From: Candidatus Zixiibacteriota bacterium
GTDB lineage: Bacteria > Zixibacteria > MSB-5A5 > GN15 > FEB-12
DNA length: 33,945 bases
NCBI GenBank assembly: GCA_034439475.1
Contig: JAWXAN010000045.1
Span: 1-33,945 of the forward strand
Direction of reading: 5' to 3'
Made by a program: the position numbers and the translations under genes. Below the pieces are notes generated by a model. That model ran no database searches. It was not told the origin of the DNA and was given only the letters and a program-made list of their open reading frames with translations. Shown here piece after piece: positions 1 to 8,329 of this stretch. How positions within the stretch are numbered: position 1 is the first letter of the stretch; each line of letters starts with the position of its first letter.

Positions 1-5
1 AATGG

Positions 6-45
6 ATAGAATAGAATAGAATAGAATAGAATAGAATAGAATAGA
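6..45. repeat. Pentanucleotide tandem repeat, 8 x ATAGA
   Basis: Eight perfect head-to-tail copies of the 5-bp unit ATAGA run from 6 to 45; the array may continue beyond the left edge in degenerate form (AATGG precedes it). A 5-bp unit is not a codon multiple, so copy-number change would shift any frame crossing it. No gene is recognised across it. It is probably a simple slippage tract. Confidence 0.9.
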
Positions 46-59
46 GACCCAGAAGTAGT

Positions 60-194
60 GTGAGCATTGATAATACGATTCATAGATTTCCAGCCTTTCC
101 TAAAGATTTAACAGAGCGTGTGTGCGACTATCTGCAGAAAGGTAATCGATTTTGGAGGTATGTCAAGAGGGATTATGGTAGCAGAGGGAACTGA
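60..194 (+). CDS. Possible small or truncated ORF, 44 aa, unknown
   Basis: A GTG-initiated frame encodes 44 residues containing TERVCDYLQKGNRFWRYVK, an ordinary globular-looking composition rich in aromatic and charged residues. No Shine-Dalgarno is visible before the GTG, and an in-frame stop at 42-44 lies in the tandem repeat. The stop codon TGA at 192-194 is the first part of a dispersed repeat unit, so the frame could be a gene fragment cut off by that repeat rather than a complete gene. I do not recognise a family. It may also be chance. Confidence 0.2.
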   Translation: MSIDNTIHRFPAFPKDLTERVCDYLQKGNRFWRYVKRDYGSRGN

Positions 195-253
195 GATTGC
201 CGCGTCTGCCCGCCGTGGAGGGTCGTTCCTCAGAAGCCTCTCCTCGCAACGAC
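191..253 (+). repeat. Dispersed repeat, GATTGCCGCG...CGCAACGAC unit, copy A
   Basis: This intergenic unit starts TGAGATTGCCGCGTC and ends CTCCTCGCAACGAC. Related copies lie at 5929-5973, 17945-17988, 18271-18314 and 25651-25712, all on the plus strand. Copies A and 25651 carry an additional internal block with CCGCC...GAGGGTCG. The short open frames that cross it are by-products of the repeat, not genes. Confidence 0.85.
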
Positions 254-281
254 GGGGTCGCAATGTTGGCTTTGATTCTTA

Positions 282-308
282 TACCACACTGCTTGCGATG
301 TGATCTTT
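282..308 (+). repeat. Palindromic TACCACACT...TGTGATC element, short-loop copy
   Basis: TACCACACT, then the loop GCTTGCGA, then TGTGATCTT. It forms a CACAC/GTGTG-type stem. The same framing arms recur at 6193-6224 (inverted), 18059-18085, 25809-25836 and 33741-33773 with different loop contents. In this copy the right arm has one mismatch (GATGTG instead of GGTGTG). Confidence 0.8.
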
Positions 309-475
309 ATCTTGGCGAATATCGGACGTCAGGATCACAAGGATCACTGACCTACCAAATATCAGAGAAGATGGATTCTCCGCCGCGGCGGGCTGCCCCG
401 CACCAAGGGACTGTCGCTCAGAGACGTCCCGCGCGAAGATGTACTAACGTGCCGAATAGGGTCGCCCAAATCCCG

Positions 476-568
476 TTAGTCCAGCTCTTTGTCGATTTCG
501 TATTTTTTGATTTTATCGAAGAGGGTCGTGTAGTCTATCTTTAGAATTTCGGCGCATTTCTGTTTGTT
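476..568 (-). pseudogene. 3' remnant of an NtrC-family sigma-54 response regulator (Fis-type HTH)
   Basis: Read on the minus strand, 30 codons before a TAA give NKQKCAEILKIDYTTLFDKI followed by KKYEIDKELD. This matches the C-terminal Fis-type helix-turn-helix of NtrC-type sigma-54 activators, which usually read N-K-x-x-A-A-E-I-L-G-I-x-x-x-T-L-Y-x-K-I-K-x-Y. The coding sequence stops abruptly at its 5' side at 566-568, where the GTGTCGGGCG hairpin repeat begins. Nothing of the AAA+ or receiver domains is present between here and enolase. The gene was therefore lost, leaving only its last 90 nt. It could only be functional if the rest had been moved elsewhere, which is unlikely. Confidence 0.75.
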
Positions 569-598
569 GTGGTGTCGGGCGCCCTCGCCCGACACAAA
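566..598. repeat. GTGTCGGGCG hairpin repeat, left copy
   Basis: GTGTCGGGCG (572-581), loop CCCT, CGCCCGACAC (586-595): a perfect 10-bp stem. The 33 nt from 566 to 598 are identical to 33796-33828 at the other end of the window. Its left edge coincides with the breakpoint of the NtrC remnant. Confidence 0.9.
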
Positions 599-603
599 GA
601 AGA

Positions 604-712
604 CAGTCAGGCGGGGGCTTTCAAGTCCGCCGAAGGAGGACGCCTGACTGCACTTCTGTAAATCTGTACAGGCCAGAGATTTTCGAATCCGCCAATGGAG
701 GACGCCTGACTA
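604..712. repeat. CAGTCAGGCG inverted repeat plus half copy
   Basis: CAGTCAGGCG (604-613) and CGCCTGACTG (641-650) are perfect 10-bp inverted arms around a 27-nt loop. The right half (GGAGGACGCCTGACT) is repeated about 60 nt downstream, ending near 712, without its left arm. A weaker relative, CAGTCA...TGACTG, lies at 6283-6305. The rest of the 1-781 gap holds no recognisable gene. Confidence 0.75.
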
Positions 713-781
713 CACTCGCTTAATCGCTGAACCACAGGGGTTCATAGCTACGAGAGAATAAAATCGAATTGCCTAAGCTAT

Positions 782-2098
<1,317 letters not shown>

Positions 2099-2219
2099 TC
2101 AGTTTGTTCAATACACCAGAATGTGGGCAAACATATTGTGTTCAGTGCAACTGGAGCAAGGAGTAATTTGAGATGGTTAGTGACCAGTTGTAAGAAATTT
2201 CTGCACCCGTTGGCGCTAT

Positions 2220-2250
2220 CTTTAAGTTTTTGCGCTACAAAAACTTAAAG
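2220..2250. other. Perfect 13-bp AT-rich inverted repeat in the eno/RRM divergent region
   Basis: CTTTAAGTTTTTG (2220-2232), loop CGCTA, CAAAAACTTAAAG (2238-2250). The arms are perfectly complementary. It lies 134 nt upstream of the eno start and about 330 nt upstream of the RRM gene. It has no T-run on either side, so it is not a standard terminator. It could be an operator, an RNA hairpin in a leader, or a leftover of a mobile repeat. The 2087-2579 gap contains no other gene I can support. Confidence 0.7.
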
Positions 2251-2393
2251 TAAAATCTCACAGACTAAAAATATTAACAAAGATTGAGCAGGCGATGCCC
2301 CGTGTTTGATCGTGGGTATGTTAACTAAGGTCAAATCGGTGGATAGTGTAAACAAAGCGGCGGAAAATTCATATATTTCTCACAATCCCCCTA

Positions 2394-2421
2394 TTGACCT
2401 TTTGAAAATATCCGATATGTT
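2394..2421 (+). promoter_or_regulatory. Putative sigma70-type promoter for the RRM protein gene
   Basis: TTGACC (2394-2399), a 16-nt spacer and TATGTT (2416-2421). Transcription would start near 2428 and leave a 5' leader of about 150 nt, long for such a small gene. Long leaders are common in cold-regulated RNA-binding genes, but no known thermosensor motif was recognised. The -10 match is only 4 of 6. Confidence 0.35.
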
Positions 2422-2579
2422 TAGTGTGTTATCATGGTCCCAGTAGCTCTTCATTATGGGCATCAGTATGCTCAGTCGAACGTTTCGTGTTCTAGATTTT
2501 CTATGACAGACGGACTTCTGAATATCTTCGCTCCCCATGGCGCAGACGCTGGAGAATGTAAGAACCCTCAGGAGGTAGA

Positions 2580-2888
2580 ATGAACATCTACGTCGGCAAC
2601 CTGTCATATCAGGTAAGCGAAGAAGATCTTCGAACGGCTTTCGGCGAATTCGGCGAAGTGACCAAGGTTATTATCATCAAAGACAAGCTGAGCGGCGAAT
2701 CCCGCGGTTTTGCCTTCGTCGAGATGGGAAGCAGCGAGTCCGGACAATCGGCAATTTCCGGGATGAATGACGCCGAGCTCAAAGGACGTCGTTTGAAAGT
2801 CAATGAAGCCCAGGCCCGTACCGATGCCCCGCGAGGCGGTGGCGGAGGAGGCGGAAGCCGCGATGGCGGCGGCGGCGGACGTCGCTAA
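2580..2888 (+). CDS. RRM-domain RNA-binding protein with glycine-rich tail
   Basis: This is a single RNA recognition motif with RNP2 IYVGNL (residues 3-8) and RNP1 RGFAFVEM (residues 42-49), followed by a short linker and a glycine/arginine-rich tail from about residue 85 to 102. Such small bacterial RRM proteins bind single-stranded RNA; in cyanobacteria the Rbp proteins are often cold-induced. The Gly/Arg tail probably adds non-specific RNA contacts. A strong AGGAGGT (2570-2576) close to the ATG fixes the start and predicts high expression. The gene is monocistronic, with a clear terminator about 75 nt downstream. The aromatic Y and F residues on the RNP motifs that stack with bases are retained. 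Confidence 0.95.
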   Translation: MNIYVGNLSYQVSEEDLRTAFGEFGEVTKVIIIKDKLSGESRGFAFVEMGSSESGQSAISGMNDAELKGRRLKVNEAQARTDAPRGGGGGGGSRDGGGGGRR

Positions 2889-2964
2889 GCCCGGCACAAT
2901 AGCCACTGGGTGTAATCATCGATAAATCCTCATAGATTTTCCGATAGATTTTCCGAGCAGTTAA

Positions 2965-2994
2965 AAACAGGCCGACTCAATAGTCGGCCTGTTT
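2965..2994 (+). terminator. Rho-independent terminator after the RRM gene
   Basis: AAACAGGCCGACT (2965-2977), loop CAAT, AGTCGGCCTGTTT (2982-2994): a perfect 13-bp stem flanked by A's and ending in TTT. Symmetry means it could work in both directions. Just upstream, ATAGATTTTCCG is directly duplicated (about 2932-2955). Confidence 0.85.
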
Positions 2995-3084
2995 ATGTTG
3001 ATGCACAGACTTTCTTTCGCGCTCTCCCCAAAGATTACGTTACGGTTATGGACTTTCGTCGGTGGAGATACATATATTAGAGTT

Positions 3085-3273
3085 ATGGAGCAATATTATC
3101 TCTGTGCCTGTTGCGGCGAGGAAAACGAGATTCTGATAGATCCCACAAGCGGCAATCGTCAGGAATTCGTCGAAGATTGCCGGGTGTGTTGCCGTCCGAA
3201 TGTTATCAAGGCATCGTTTAACAGTTATCTCAATGAATACGACCTTGAGGTTTATCAAGAAGATGTTGGTTGA
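3085..3273 (+). CDS. CPXCG-motif cysteine-rich small protein
   Basis: A 62-residue protein with two cysteine clusters: C7-A-C-C10-G near the N-terminus and DCRVCCRP (C32, C35, C36) in the middle. This is the pattern of the small CPXCG/Cys_rich_CPXG family, probably a zinc-ribbon fold; the function of the family is unknown. The usual first motif is CPxCG, here CACCG, so the proline is replaced while the C-x2-C spacing is kept. The ATG at 3085 is chosen because the family starts just before the first motif; an upstream in-frame ATG at 2995 lies on the terminator. The Shine-Dalgarno is weak. The next gene begins 6 nt after the stop. Confidence 0.85.
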   Translation: MEQYYLCACCGEENEILIDPTSGNRQEFVEDCRVCCRPNVIKASFNSYLNEYDLEVYQEDVG

Positions 3274-3279
3274 GGGCGA

Positions 3280-4686
3280 GTGACTTCGTCTGCGCTTTCA
3301 GCATTTGGATTTTTTTTTCTGGCCGTTATAACGCGGTCTGTCTTTTTTACTATAACCCAATTTACGGCCGATGACGCATATATCACCTTCCGCTATGCGG
3401 AAAACCTGGCAGCCGGACAAGGTTTTGTCTATAATGTGGGCGAACGGGTGTTGGGGACAACGACACCGCTGTTTACTTTTCTGCTCTCCTTCTTCTCTCT
3501 TGTCGGACTCCCGACTCCCTCAAGCGCGCTTGTGTTATCGCTCATATTTTCAGGACTGACCGCCGCCTTTCTCTATCGGTTTGCGCAGTCACTTGGTTTC
3601 ACCAGACTTGCATTCCTGCCGCCATTGGTTTATTCCTTTTGGCCAAGATCTTTAGTCGCTGAGACAAGCGGAATGGAGACTGCTCTTTTTACGCTTCTTG
3701 TAACTGCGGCTTTCTATTATCAGCATAAACGGCTTGATATGTACGCCATAGGTATGGCCACACTGGCAACAGTGACCCGCCCAGAAGGAATGGGTCTTTT
3801 ATTGTTGATTTTATTCGTCAACGTCTGGCAACACAGGGAACGAATCAGGAAATATCTTCGTATTGCCGGGGGGATTCTTATCCCTTGGATAATTTTTGCG
3901 ACATTTTATTTTGGTTCTCCGATTCCGAACTCCATACGCGGCAAGCTCGCATTGTATAGTCAATTTGGTCAGATGCCGCTCTGGGATACGGTCGTCTATC
4001 TCATGGGCTGGCATTCTATCTTCGGCTGGGTCATATTTGTCTTTGCTCTCATCGGAGCGCGATGGCTTTGGCATAAGCAGGGTTATGGGCGGCTTGAGGT
4101 TGTCTGGCTCTTCGGAATGATTGCTTTTTATAGCCTCAGCAGTTCCAAAGTGTTCTTTTGGTATATCACACCGATTTATCCGGTCTATATTCTTTTTATC
4201 AGCGCATCGTGTGTCCAGCTGGCCGACGCTATGAAGTTACGGGAGAGGGCATTTTCATACGCGCGTATTGCGGGCGGCGCGGTTTTGATTGCGGGGTTGA
4301 TCTGGATAAGTCTACCGACAGTACGATATTATGCTGCCTATCAAGAAACATTGGAGCGTGTGCATAAACAGATCGGATTATATTTATTCACACAAGGCAA
4401 GGCCGGTGACAGGGTGGCGGCTGAGGATATTGGGTATATGGGCTATTATTCACAGCTCAGCATTCTTGATCGTGACGGGCTGATTTCACCCGAATTCCAT
4501 ATATATAATCGTCAGGCTCGCTATCTCGATGCTGTACTGGATCATACTCCGCGATGGGTTGTCGCGGCCCGCTCCAGTCCCACAAGCGCCTTTATAGATT
4601 CAGCTCGATTTACGGACAGCTATATATGGGATACATCATTTTCCGACCAAAAGTATGAGTATGTATTGTTCCAACGGAGAGAATAA
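3280..4686 (+). CDS. GT-C-fold integral membrane glycosyltransferase (AftB/ArnT-like superfamily)
   Basis: A 468-residue multi-pass membrane protein with roughly 10-12 hydrophobic segments. After the first segment comes the extracytoplasmic loop TADDAYITFRYAENLAAGQG with acidic pair D31-D32, then VYNVGERVLGTTTPLF. This resembles polyprenyl-phosphate-sugar-dependent GT-C enzymes, where the aspartates act in catalysis or metal binding. The C-terminal ~110 residues, with GDRVAAEDIGYMGYYSQ and ILDRDGLISPE, look like a periplasmic domain. The acceptor is unknown; a cell-envelope glycan or lipid is plausible, with the epimerase downstream supplying a sugar nucleotide. Translation starts at a GTG 6 nt after the previous stop, with GAGGG immediately ahead, so coupling is likely. 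Confidence 0.8.
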   Translation: MTSSALSAFGFFFLAVITRSVFFTITQFTADDAYITFRYAENLAAGQGFVYNVGERVLGTTTPLFTFLLSFFSLVGLPTPSSALVLSLIFSGLTAAFLYRFAQSLGFTRLAFLPPLVYSFWPRSLVAETSGMETALFTLLVTAAFYYQHKRLDMYAIGMATLATVTRPEGMGLLLLILFVNVWQHRERIRKYLRIAGGILIPWIIFATFYFGSPIPNSIRGKLALYSQFGQMPLWDTVVYLMGWHSIFGWVIFVFALIGARWLWHKQGYGRLEVVWLFGMIAFYSLSSSKVFFWYITPIYPVYILFISASCVQLADAMKLRERAFSYARIAGGAVLIAGLIWISLPTVRYYAAYQETLERVHKQIGLYLFTQGKAGDRVAAEDIGYMGYYSQLSILDRDGLISPEFHIYNRQARYLDAVLDHTPRWVVAARSSPTSAFIDSARFTDSYIWDTSFSDQKYEYVLFQRRE

Positions 4687-4895
4687 AGCAGGCCGGGTCA
4701 ACCATTGGAGCTTTTTGTAGGCGAATCTAAGCTCCGCGCTAACTTTGGCTGGACTTCATCCGATAAATTTAGTACAATTAAGAGAAGGCTGTTTTTCGGA
4801 TTTACCGCAGAAAATGGATGGATTACCGAGTTATTTTGAGTTTACGCCTTCACATGACAAGAAATTATTAACGGAGTGTAAGTAGACAAAAATAT

Positions 4896-5849
4896 ATGAA
4901 ATATTTGATAACTGGCGGGGCCGGATTTATCGGCTCCAATATTGCTCGAAAATTAATCGAAGATGGTGAGCACGTCCGCGTCCTTGATAATTTTTCGTCA
5001 GGGAAAGAAGAAAATCTTGTCGAAATCATCAATGATATTGAGTTGATCGAGGGAGATATCCGCGATTACTGGACGGTTAGCTCGACGGTAAAAGGAATGG
5101 ATTATGTGCTGCACCAAGCGGCATTGCCCTCGGTCCCCAAATCCATTCTCAACCCGCTCAGTGCGAACGCGGTCAATATTGACGGCACGCTCAATGTGTT
5201 GGAAGCATCGCGGCTTGCCGGAGTGAAACGATTTGTGATGGCCTCGTCAAGCGCGGTTTATGGTGAATCAGTGGAACTGCCCAAACATGAAGGCATAATC
5301 CCATCACCTCTTTCTCCCTATGCCGTGGCAAAGCTGACAAACGAATATTACTGCAAAGTATATAACGACCTGTATAAACTCCCCACAGTGGCGCTGAGAT
5401 ATTTCAATATCTTTGGCCCGCGGCAGGATCCGAAGAGCGAATATGCGCCGGTCATCCCGCGTTTTATCACGCTTCTTCACAGCGGACAGAAACCGACAAT
5501 CTATGGTGACGGCGAGCAATCCAGAGATTTTATATACATAGACAACGCGGTTGAAGCAAATCTCCTTGCCGCCCGTAACCCGGCCTTGTCCGGACAGGTC
5601 TTCAACGTCGCCAATGGTTTCCAATGCACCCTCAATCAATTGCTGGAGCGGTTGCGACAGATTCTCGGTGTCAATTTACCGGCTGAGTATGCGCCAGCGC
5701 GCGAGGGGGATATTCGCCACTCGTATGCTTCAATCGAAAAACTCAAAAGTTACGGCTTCAATGGATCGGTCGGGCTCGACGAGGGGCTGCAAAGAACTGT
5801 TGCCTTTTTCACCGCTCCGTCGACGACTCGGACTCATATAAGCCGATAG
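4896..5849 (+). CDS. NAD-dependent UDP-sugar 4-epimerase/dehydratase (extended SDR)
   Basis: A 317-residue extended short-chain dehydrogenase. The NAD-binding GGAGFIG is at residues 7-13, the D-N-F-S-S-G segment after beta-2 favours NAD, the catalytic serine lies in MASSSAVYGE, and the Tyr-Lys pair is in PYAVAK. The C-terminal half contains LRYFNIFGPRQDP and GDGEQSRDFIYIDN, typical of GalE/WbpP-like UDP-hexose or UDP-N-acetylhexosamine epimerases. The R-Q-D-P element is common in the WbpP/VipB group, so UDP-GlcNAc/GalNAc epimerisation is a reasonable guess. The ribosome site is poor (GGAG about 20 nt upstream). It follows the GT-C gene by 209 nt of non-coding DNA. Confidence 0.88.
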   Translation: MKYLITGGAGFIGSNIARKLIEDGEHVRVLDNFSSGKEENLVEIINDIELIEGDIRDYWTVSSTVKGMDYVLHQAALPSVPKSILNPLSANAVNIDGTLNVLEASRLAGVKRFVMASSSAVYGESVELPKHEGIIPSPLSPYAVAKLTNEYYCKVYNDLYKLPTVALRYFNIFGPRQDPKSEYAPVIPRFITLLHSGQKPTIYGDGEQSRDFIYIDNAVEANLLAARNPALSGQVFNVANGFQCTLNQLLERLRQILGVNLPAEYAPAREGDIRHSYASIEKLKSYGFNGSVGLDEGLQRTVAFFTAPSTTRTHISR

Positions 5850-5870
5850 GTCTGTAGCTCTCTGGCGAGT

Positions 5871-5894
5871 AAAAACCCACCCGTTGGGTGGGTT
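5871..5894 (-). terminator. Hairpin with T-run on the minus strand, left member of an inverted pair
   Basis: AACCCACCC (5874-5882), loop GTT, GGGTGGGTT (5886-5894). On the minus strand the stem is followed by TTTTT (5875-5871), so it would end transcripts coming from tsaD. It is the near-exact reverse complement of 6049-6072. Confidence 0.6.
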
Positions 5895-5928
5895 ATAAGG
5901 ATTACCCCGCATCAAAAAGAAGATGAAT

Positions 5929-5973
5929 TGAGATTGCCGCGTCACTCCTCGGAAGTCGCTCCTCGCAACGACG
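5929..5973 (+). repeat. Dispersed repeat, GATTGCCGCG...CGCAACGAC unit, copy B
   Basis: A 45-bp short-form copy, beginning TGAGATTGCCGCGTCACTCC and ending CGCTCCTCGCAACGACG. It sits between the two inverted hairpins at 5871-5894 and 6049-6072. It differs from the 17945 copy at few positions. Confidence 0.85.
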
Positions 5974-6048
5974 TGATGGGGGGGCCGGCTTTGAATCTTG
6001 CGTCACAATCCCGATATTCGCCGGGTTGATGTGATTTTTTTCCCCCGT

Positions 6049-6072
6049 AGCCCAGCCAACGGCTGGGTTTTT
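6049..6072 (+). terminator. Hairpin with T-run on the plus strand, right member of an inverted pair
   Basis: CCCAGCC (6051-6057), loop AAC, GGCTGGG (6061-6067), then TTTTT (6068-6072). It suits termination of transcripts from the epimerase gene. Compared with 5871-5894 in reverse, 21 of 24 bases match, and two of the three differences are a compensating C/G swap that keeps the stem. Confidence 0.65.
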
Positions 6073-6310
6073 CCTGCCCAGTGTGAGATTAATCAGGTTG
6101 CTGAAATTTGGTGCGGGGCAGTCCGCCGGGGCGGACCGCACGAAGAAAATAAAACGTGCGCGACAGCGACGTCCCGCACGAAGAATAAGTAAGATCACAC
6201 CGTCCGCCACGGCGGAGTGTGGTACAAGGGCTGGTACACGGGGGCGTACACCAAGCACGGATAAAGTGTGCACCTATGACAGTCAAGGCAGAGACGTCTG
6301 ACTGCACGTC
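6073..6310. repeat. Repeat cluster between epimerase and tsaD
   Basis: No gene is supported here. Contents in order: a GTGCGGGGCAGTCCGCC palindromic block near 6112-6143, whose reverse complement is found near 380-403; a GACGTCCCGCACGAAG block (about 6168-6183), also seen near 431; an inverted TACCACACT...GTGTGATC element at 6193-6224, with CCGCC/GGCGG in its loop; a GGTACACGGGGGCGTACACC block (about 6233-6252), related to 18005-18024; and a CAGTCA/TGACTG pair at 6283-6305. Confidence 0.7.
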
Positions 6311-7309
6311 TTATTTTAGCTCGAGATATGGAATAGCGTTCGCCACAAATTCTCCCGGGCCGAGGATTTCATATCGAAAAAAACCGGCCGCGGCGATCAT
6401 CGCCGCATTGTCAGTGCACAATTCAAGCGAGGGATAGAATAGCCGTTTGCCTTCGGATGCCAGACGCTCCTGCATGAGTGCGCGAAGTCGGCTGTTTGCA
6501 GCCACTCCGCCAGTGATTGTGACATCGGTAATCGAGTATTGCTGAGCCGCGCGGACTGTCTTTTCGACAAGAACATCGACAACGGCTTCCTGAAACGAGG
6601 CCGCGATATCGGCCTTATGTTTCTCATAGATATCTTTTTCAAGCTTTTCGAGATAGAGCGCGACGGACGTCTTGAGGCCGGAAAACGAAAAGGCATATTC
6701 TTCGTTTTTTAATCCACGCGGGAATCGAACAAACTGCGGATTTCCTTGCTTCGCCAGTTTATTGAGCGCCGCTCCTCCGGGATATCCGAGCCCCATTAAC
6801 TTGGCTACTTTATCGAAGGCCTCGCCTGCGGCATCGTCGCGGGTTTTTCCCAGAATCTCATATTCTCCAAACTGTTTTACTAACACAAGCATTGTGTGTC
6901 CACCCGAAACTACGAGACTAAGGTGTCTTTGGGAGATATGTGGAAATTGAAGGAGCGGAGCGGCCAGATGTCCTTCGAGATGATTGACCGGCACAAACGG
7001 AATCTGCCTGGCAAATGAAAGTCCTTTGGCGAATGTCAACCCGACGAGCAGCGGTCCGACAAGCCCTGGTCCCTGTGTGGCGGCAATAAGTTCTATGTCA
7101 TCAAGCCGCATACCGGCCTCGCGGAGCGCCTGATTATATATGGGCACTATGGTTTTGAGATGCTCGCGGCTTGCAACTTCGGGAATGACCCCGCCAAATT
7201 TTGAGTGGATCGCCTGTGACAGAATAATATTCGATAGGATCCGCTGTCCGTTTTCGACAACAGCGACCGATGTTTCATCACATGATGTTTCAATTCCCAG
7301 AGTACGCAT
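6311..7309 (-). CDS. tsaD: tRNA N6-adenosine threonylcarbamoyltransferase TsaD
   Basis: TsaD transfers the threonylcarbamoyl group from TC-AMP to A37 of ANN-decoding tRNAs to make t6A, working with TsaB, TsaE and TsaC in bacteria. The 332-residue length is typical. The N-terminus MRTLGIETSCDETSVAVV is canonical, the metal-binding histidines are H110 and H114 in NHLEGH, and SGGHT and GYPGG belong to the ASKHA nucleotide site; the second nucleotide element is TGGVAANSRLR. The start overlaps the 3' end of the YbbR gene by 20 nt, so the two are probably translationally coupled. It is the last gene of a minus-strand operon. The partners tsaB, tsaE and tsaC are not in this window. Confidence 0.98.
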   Translation of the reverse strand: MRTLGIETSCDETSVAVVENGQRILSNIILSQAIHSKFGGVIPEVASREHLKTIVPIYNQALREAGMRLDDIELIAATQGPGLVGPLLVGLTFAKGLSFARQIPFVPVNHLEGHLAAPLLQFPHISQRHLSLVVSGGHTMLVLVKQFGEYEILGKTRDDAAGEAFDKVAKLMGLGYPGGAALNKLAKQGNPQFVRFPRGLKNEEYAFSFSGLKTSVALYLEKLEKDIYEKHKADIAASFQEAVVDVLVEKTVRAAQQYSITDVTITGGVAANSRLRALMQERLASEGKRLFYPSLELCTDNAAMIAAAGFFRYEILGPGEFVANAIPYLELK

Positions 7310-8228
7310 TGGGTGGGGGAGATATCTGCACAGAATCGGCGGAAAATGATTTTAGCTTGAATATTTTCGGGTAGTCAAATTTAAGTTCGGCGCGTCCGGC
7401 GGGATCGGCCCGGCGATAATCAGCCGAAACGGTAATTGCGGATGCCGAGAGCGAATCAATCTCATCCTGCGGCCCTGACACCACCAAGTCGATTGAGCGG
7501 GGGGTCGTCGTTATTTCTGCGTCAGGCGGGGCATTGAAAACAACTATTGGAATCGACGAGAGGGTTTTTGTTTTAACAGGTACCACTTCAAGTGTGACAT
7601 TCACTGTGTCGAACTTAGTCGAGAAACCTAAGAGAGACTGTTTGTTCAGAGGGGTATTTAGGGTTACTTTATCACGCAAGCCCCTGAGATCGATGGGAAG
7701 CGTGGAAACAGAAGTAAGAATGTTCATTTTCGATCGAGGTCCGGAGACACTGATATGGGAAGGTACAACGGTTATCAAACACCCAAGCGCGAAACCATCA
7801 TCTGGTTCAGAACTTATTTCGGGATTGACTGGCACAGAGAACTGTGCCTGGGTGTCTATATCAAGCTTTATATAGTTTGGAGAGATAATGTCTTCGATTG
7901 ACAAGTCATCAGAGGGAGCCACAAGCGAGGTGTTGAGCGGGGTCAGTTCAATAACCTGCTCACCGGCTGGATATTGAGCGGCATTGATGCGGATCCCATC
8001 TCTCTTCCATTGTTTGCGAAGAAGTTGTTTGCCCGATGCGCTGACCGCCAGAGTTACCGAATCCGGAGCAGGAGCGGACAAAGTCAATGTATCGCGAAGC
8101 GAGATTTCGGTCACTGGCAGGGACACGACATAGGTATAGTTTTTCTCGGTGGCGACATGAAGCCAAATGAGAAGAGCCAGAACAACTGCGAGCAGTTTCA
8201 GCCAAATATTTTCAAAAAAAGTCACCAT
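7290..8228 (-). CDS. YbbR-domain membrane-anchored protein (CdaR-like)
   Basis: A 312-residue protein with one N-terminal membrane anchor (NIWLKLLAVVLALLIWLHV, about residues 7-25) and an extracytoplasmic part made of YbbR-type beta repeats with the familiar P-V-x-x-x-x-x-P and DLRG patterns. In Firmicutes the homologue CdaR binds and modulates the diadenylate cyclase CdaA, usually encoded immediately upstream. Here no cdaA is adjacent; upstream lies a propeller protein gene 101 nt away. It overlaps tsaD by 20 nt. A link to c-di-AMP is an inference from the family only. Confidence 0.85.
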   Translation of the reverse strand: MVTFFENIWLKLLAVVLALLIWLHVATEKNYTYVVSLPVTEISLRDTLTLSAPAPDSVTLAVSASGKQLLRKQWKRDGIRINAAQYPAGEQVIELTPLNTSLVAPSDDLSIEDIISPNYIKLDIDTQAQFSVPVNPEISSEPDDGFALGCLITVVPSHISVSGPRSKMNILTSVSTLPIDLRGLRDKVTLNTPLNKQSLLGFSTKFDTVNVTLEVVPVKTKTLSSIPIVVFNAPPDAEITTTPRSIDLVVSGPQDEIDSLSASAITVSADYRRADPAGRAELKFDYPKIFKLKSFSADSVQISPPPNAYSGN

Positions 8229-8329
8229 AAAATGTCAACGAAGCGGGGTTTTGAGCGCTGTCTGTTGCCTCAGTATAACACATCCAACACACGGAGTAAA
8301 CTATTTCGACTGATCGCGCTCACTGTTTT

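Noticed and set aside
118-544. Overlapping open frames of 61 and 115 codons on the plus strand
   Set aside because: They run through dispersed repeats and across the NtrC remnant on the opposite strand; composition is Arg/Pro/Ser-rich as expected from G+C-rich repeats.
681-694. TTTTCGAATCCGCC resembling a tRNA T-loop
   Set aside because: No acceptor stem, D-arm or anticodon arm can be built around it; it is part of the CAGTCAGGCG repeat.
2995-3084. N-terminal extension of the CPXCG protein from an ATG at 2995
   Set aside because: That ATG lies on the T-side of the RRM terminator and adds 30 residues unlike the family.
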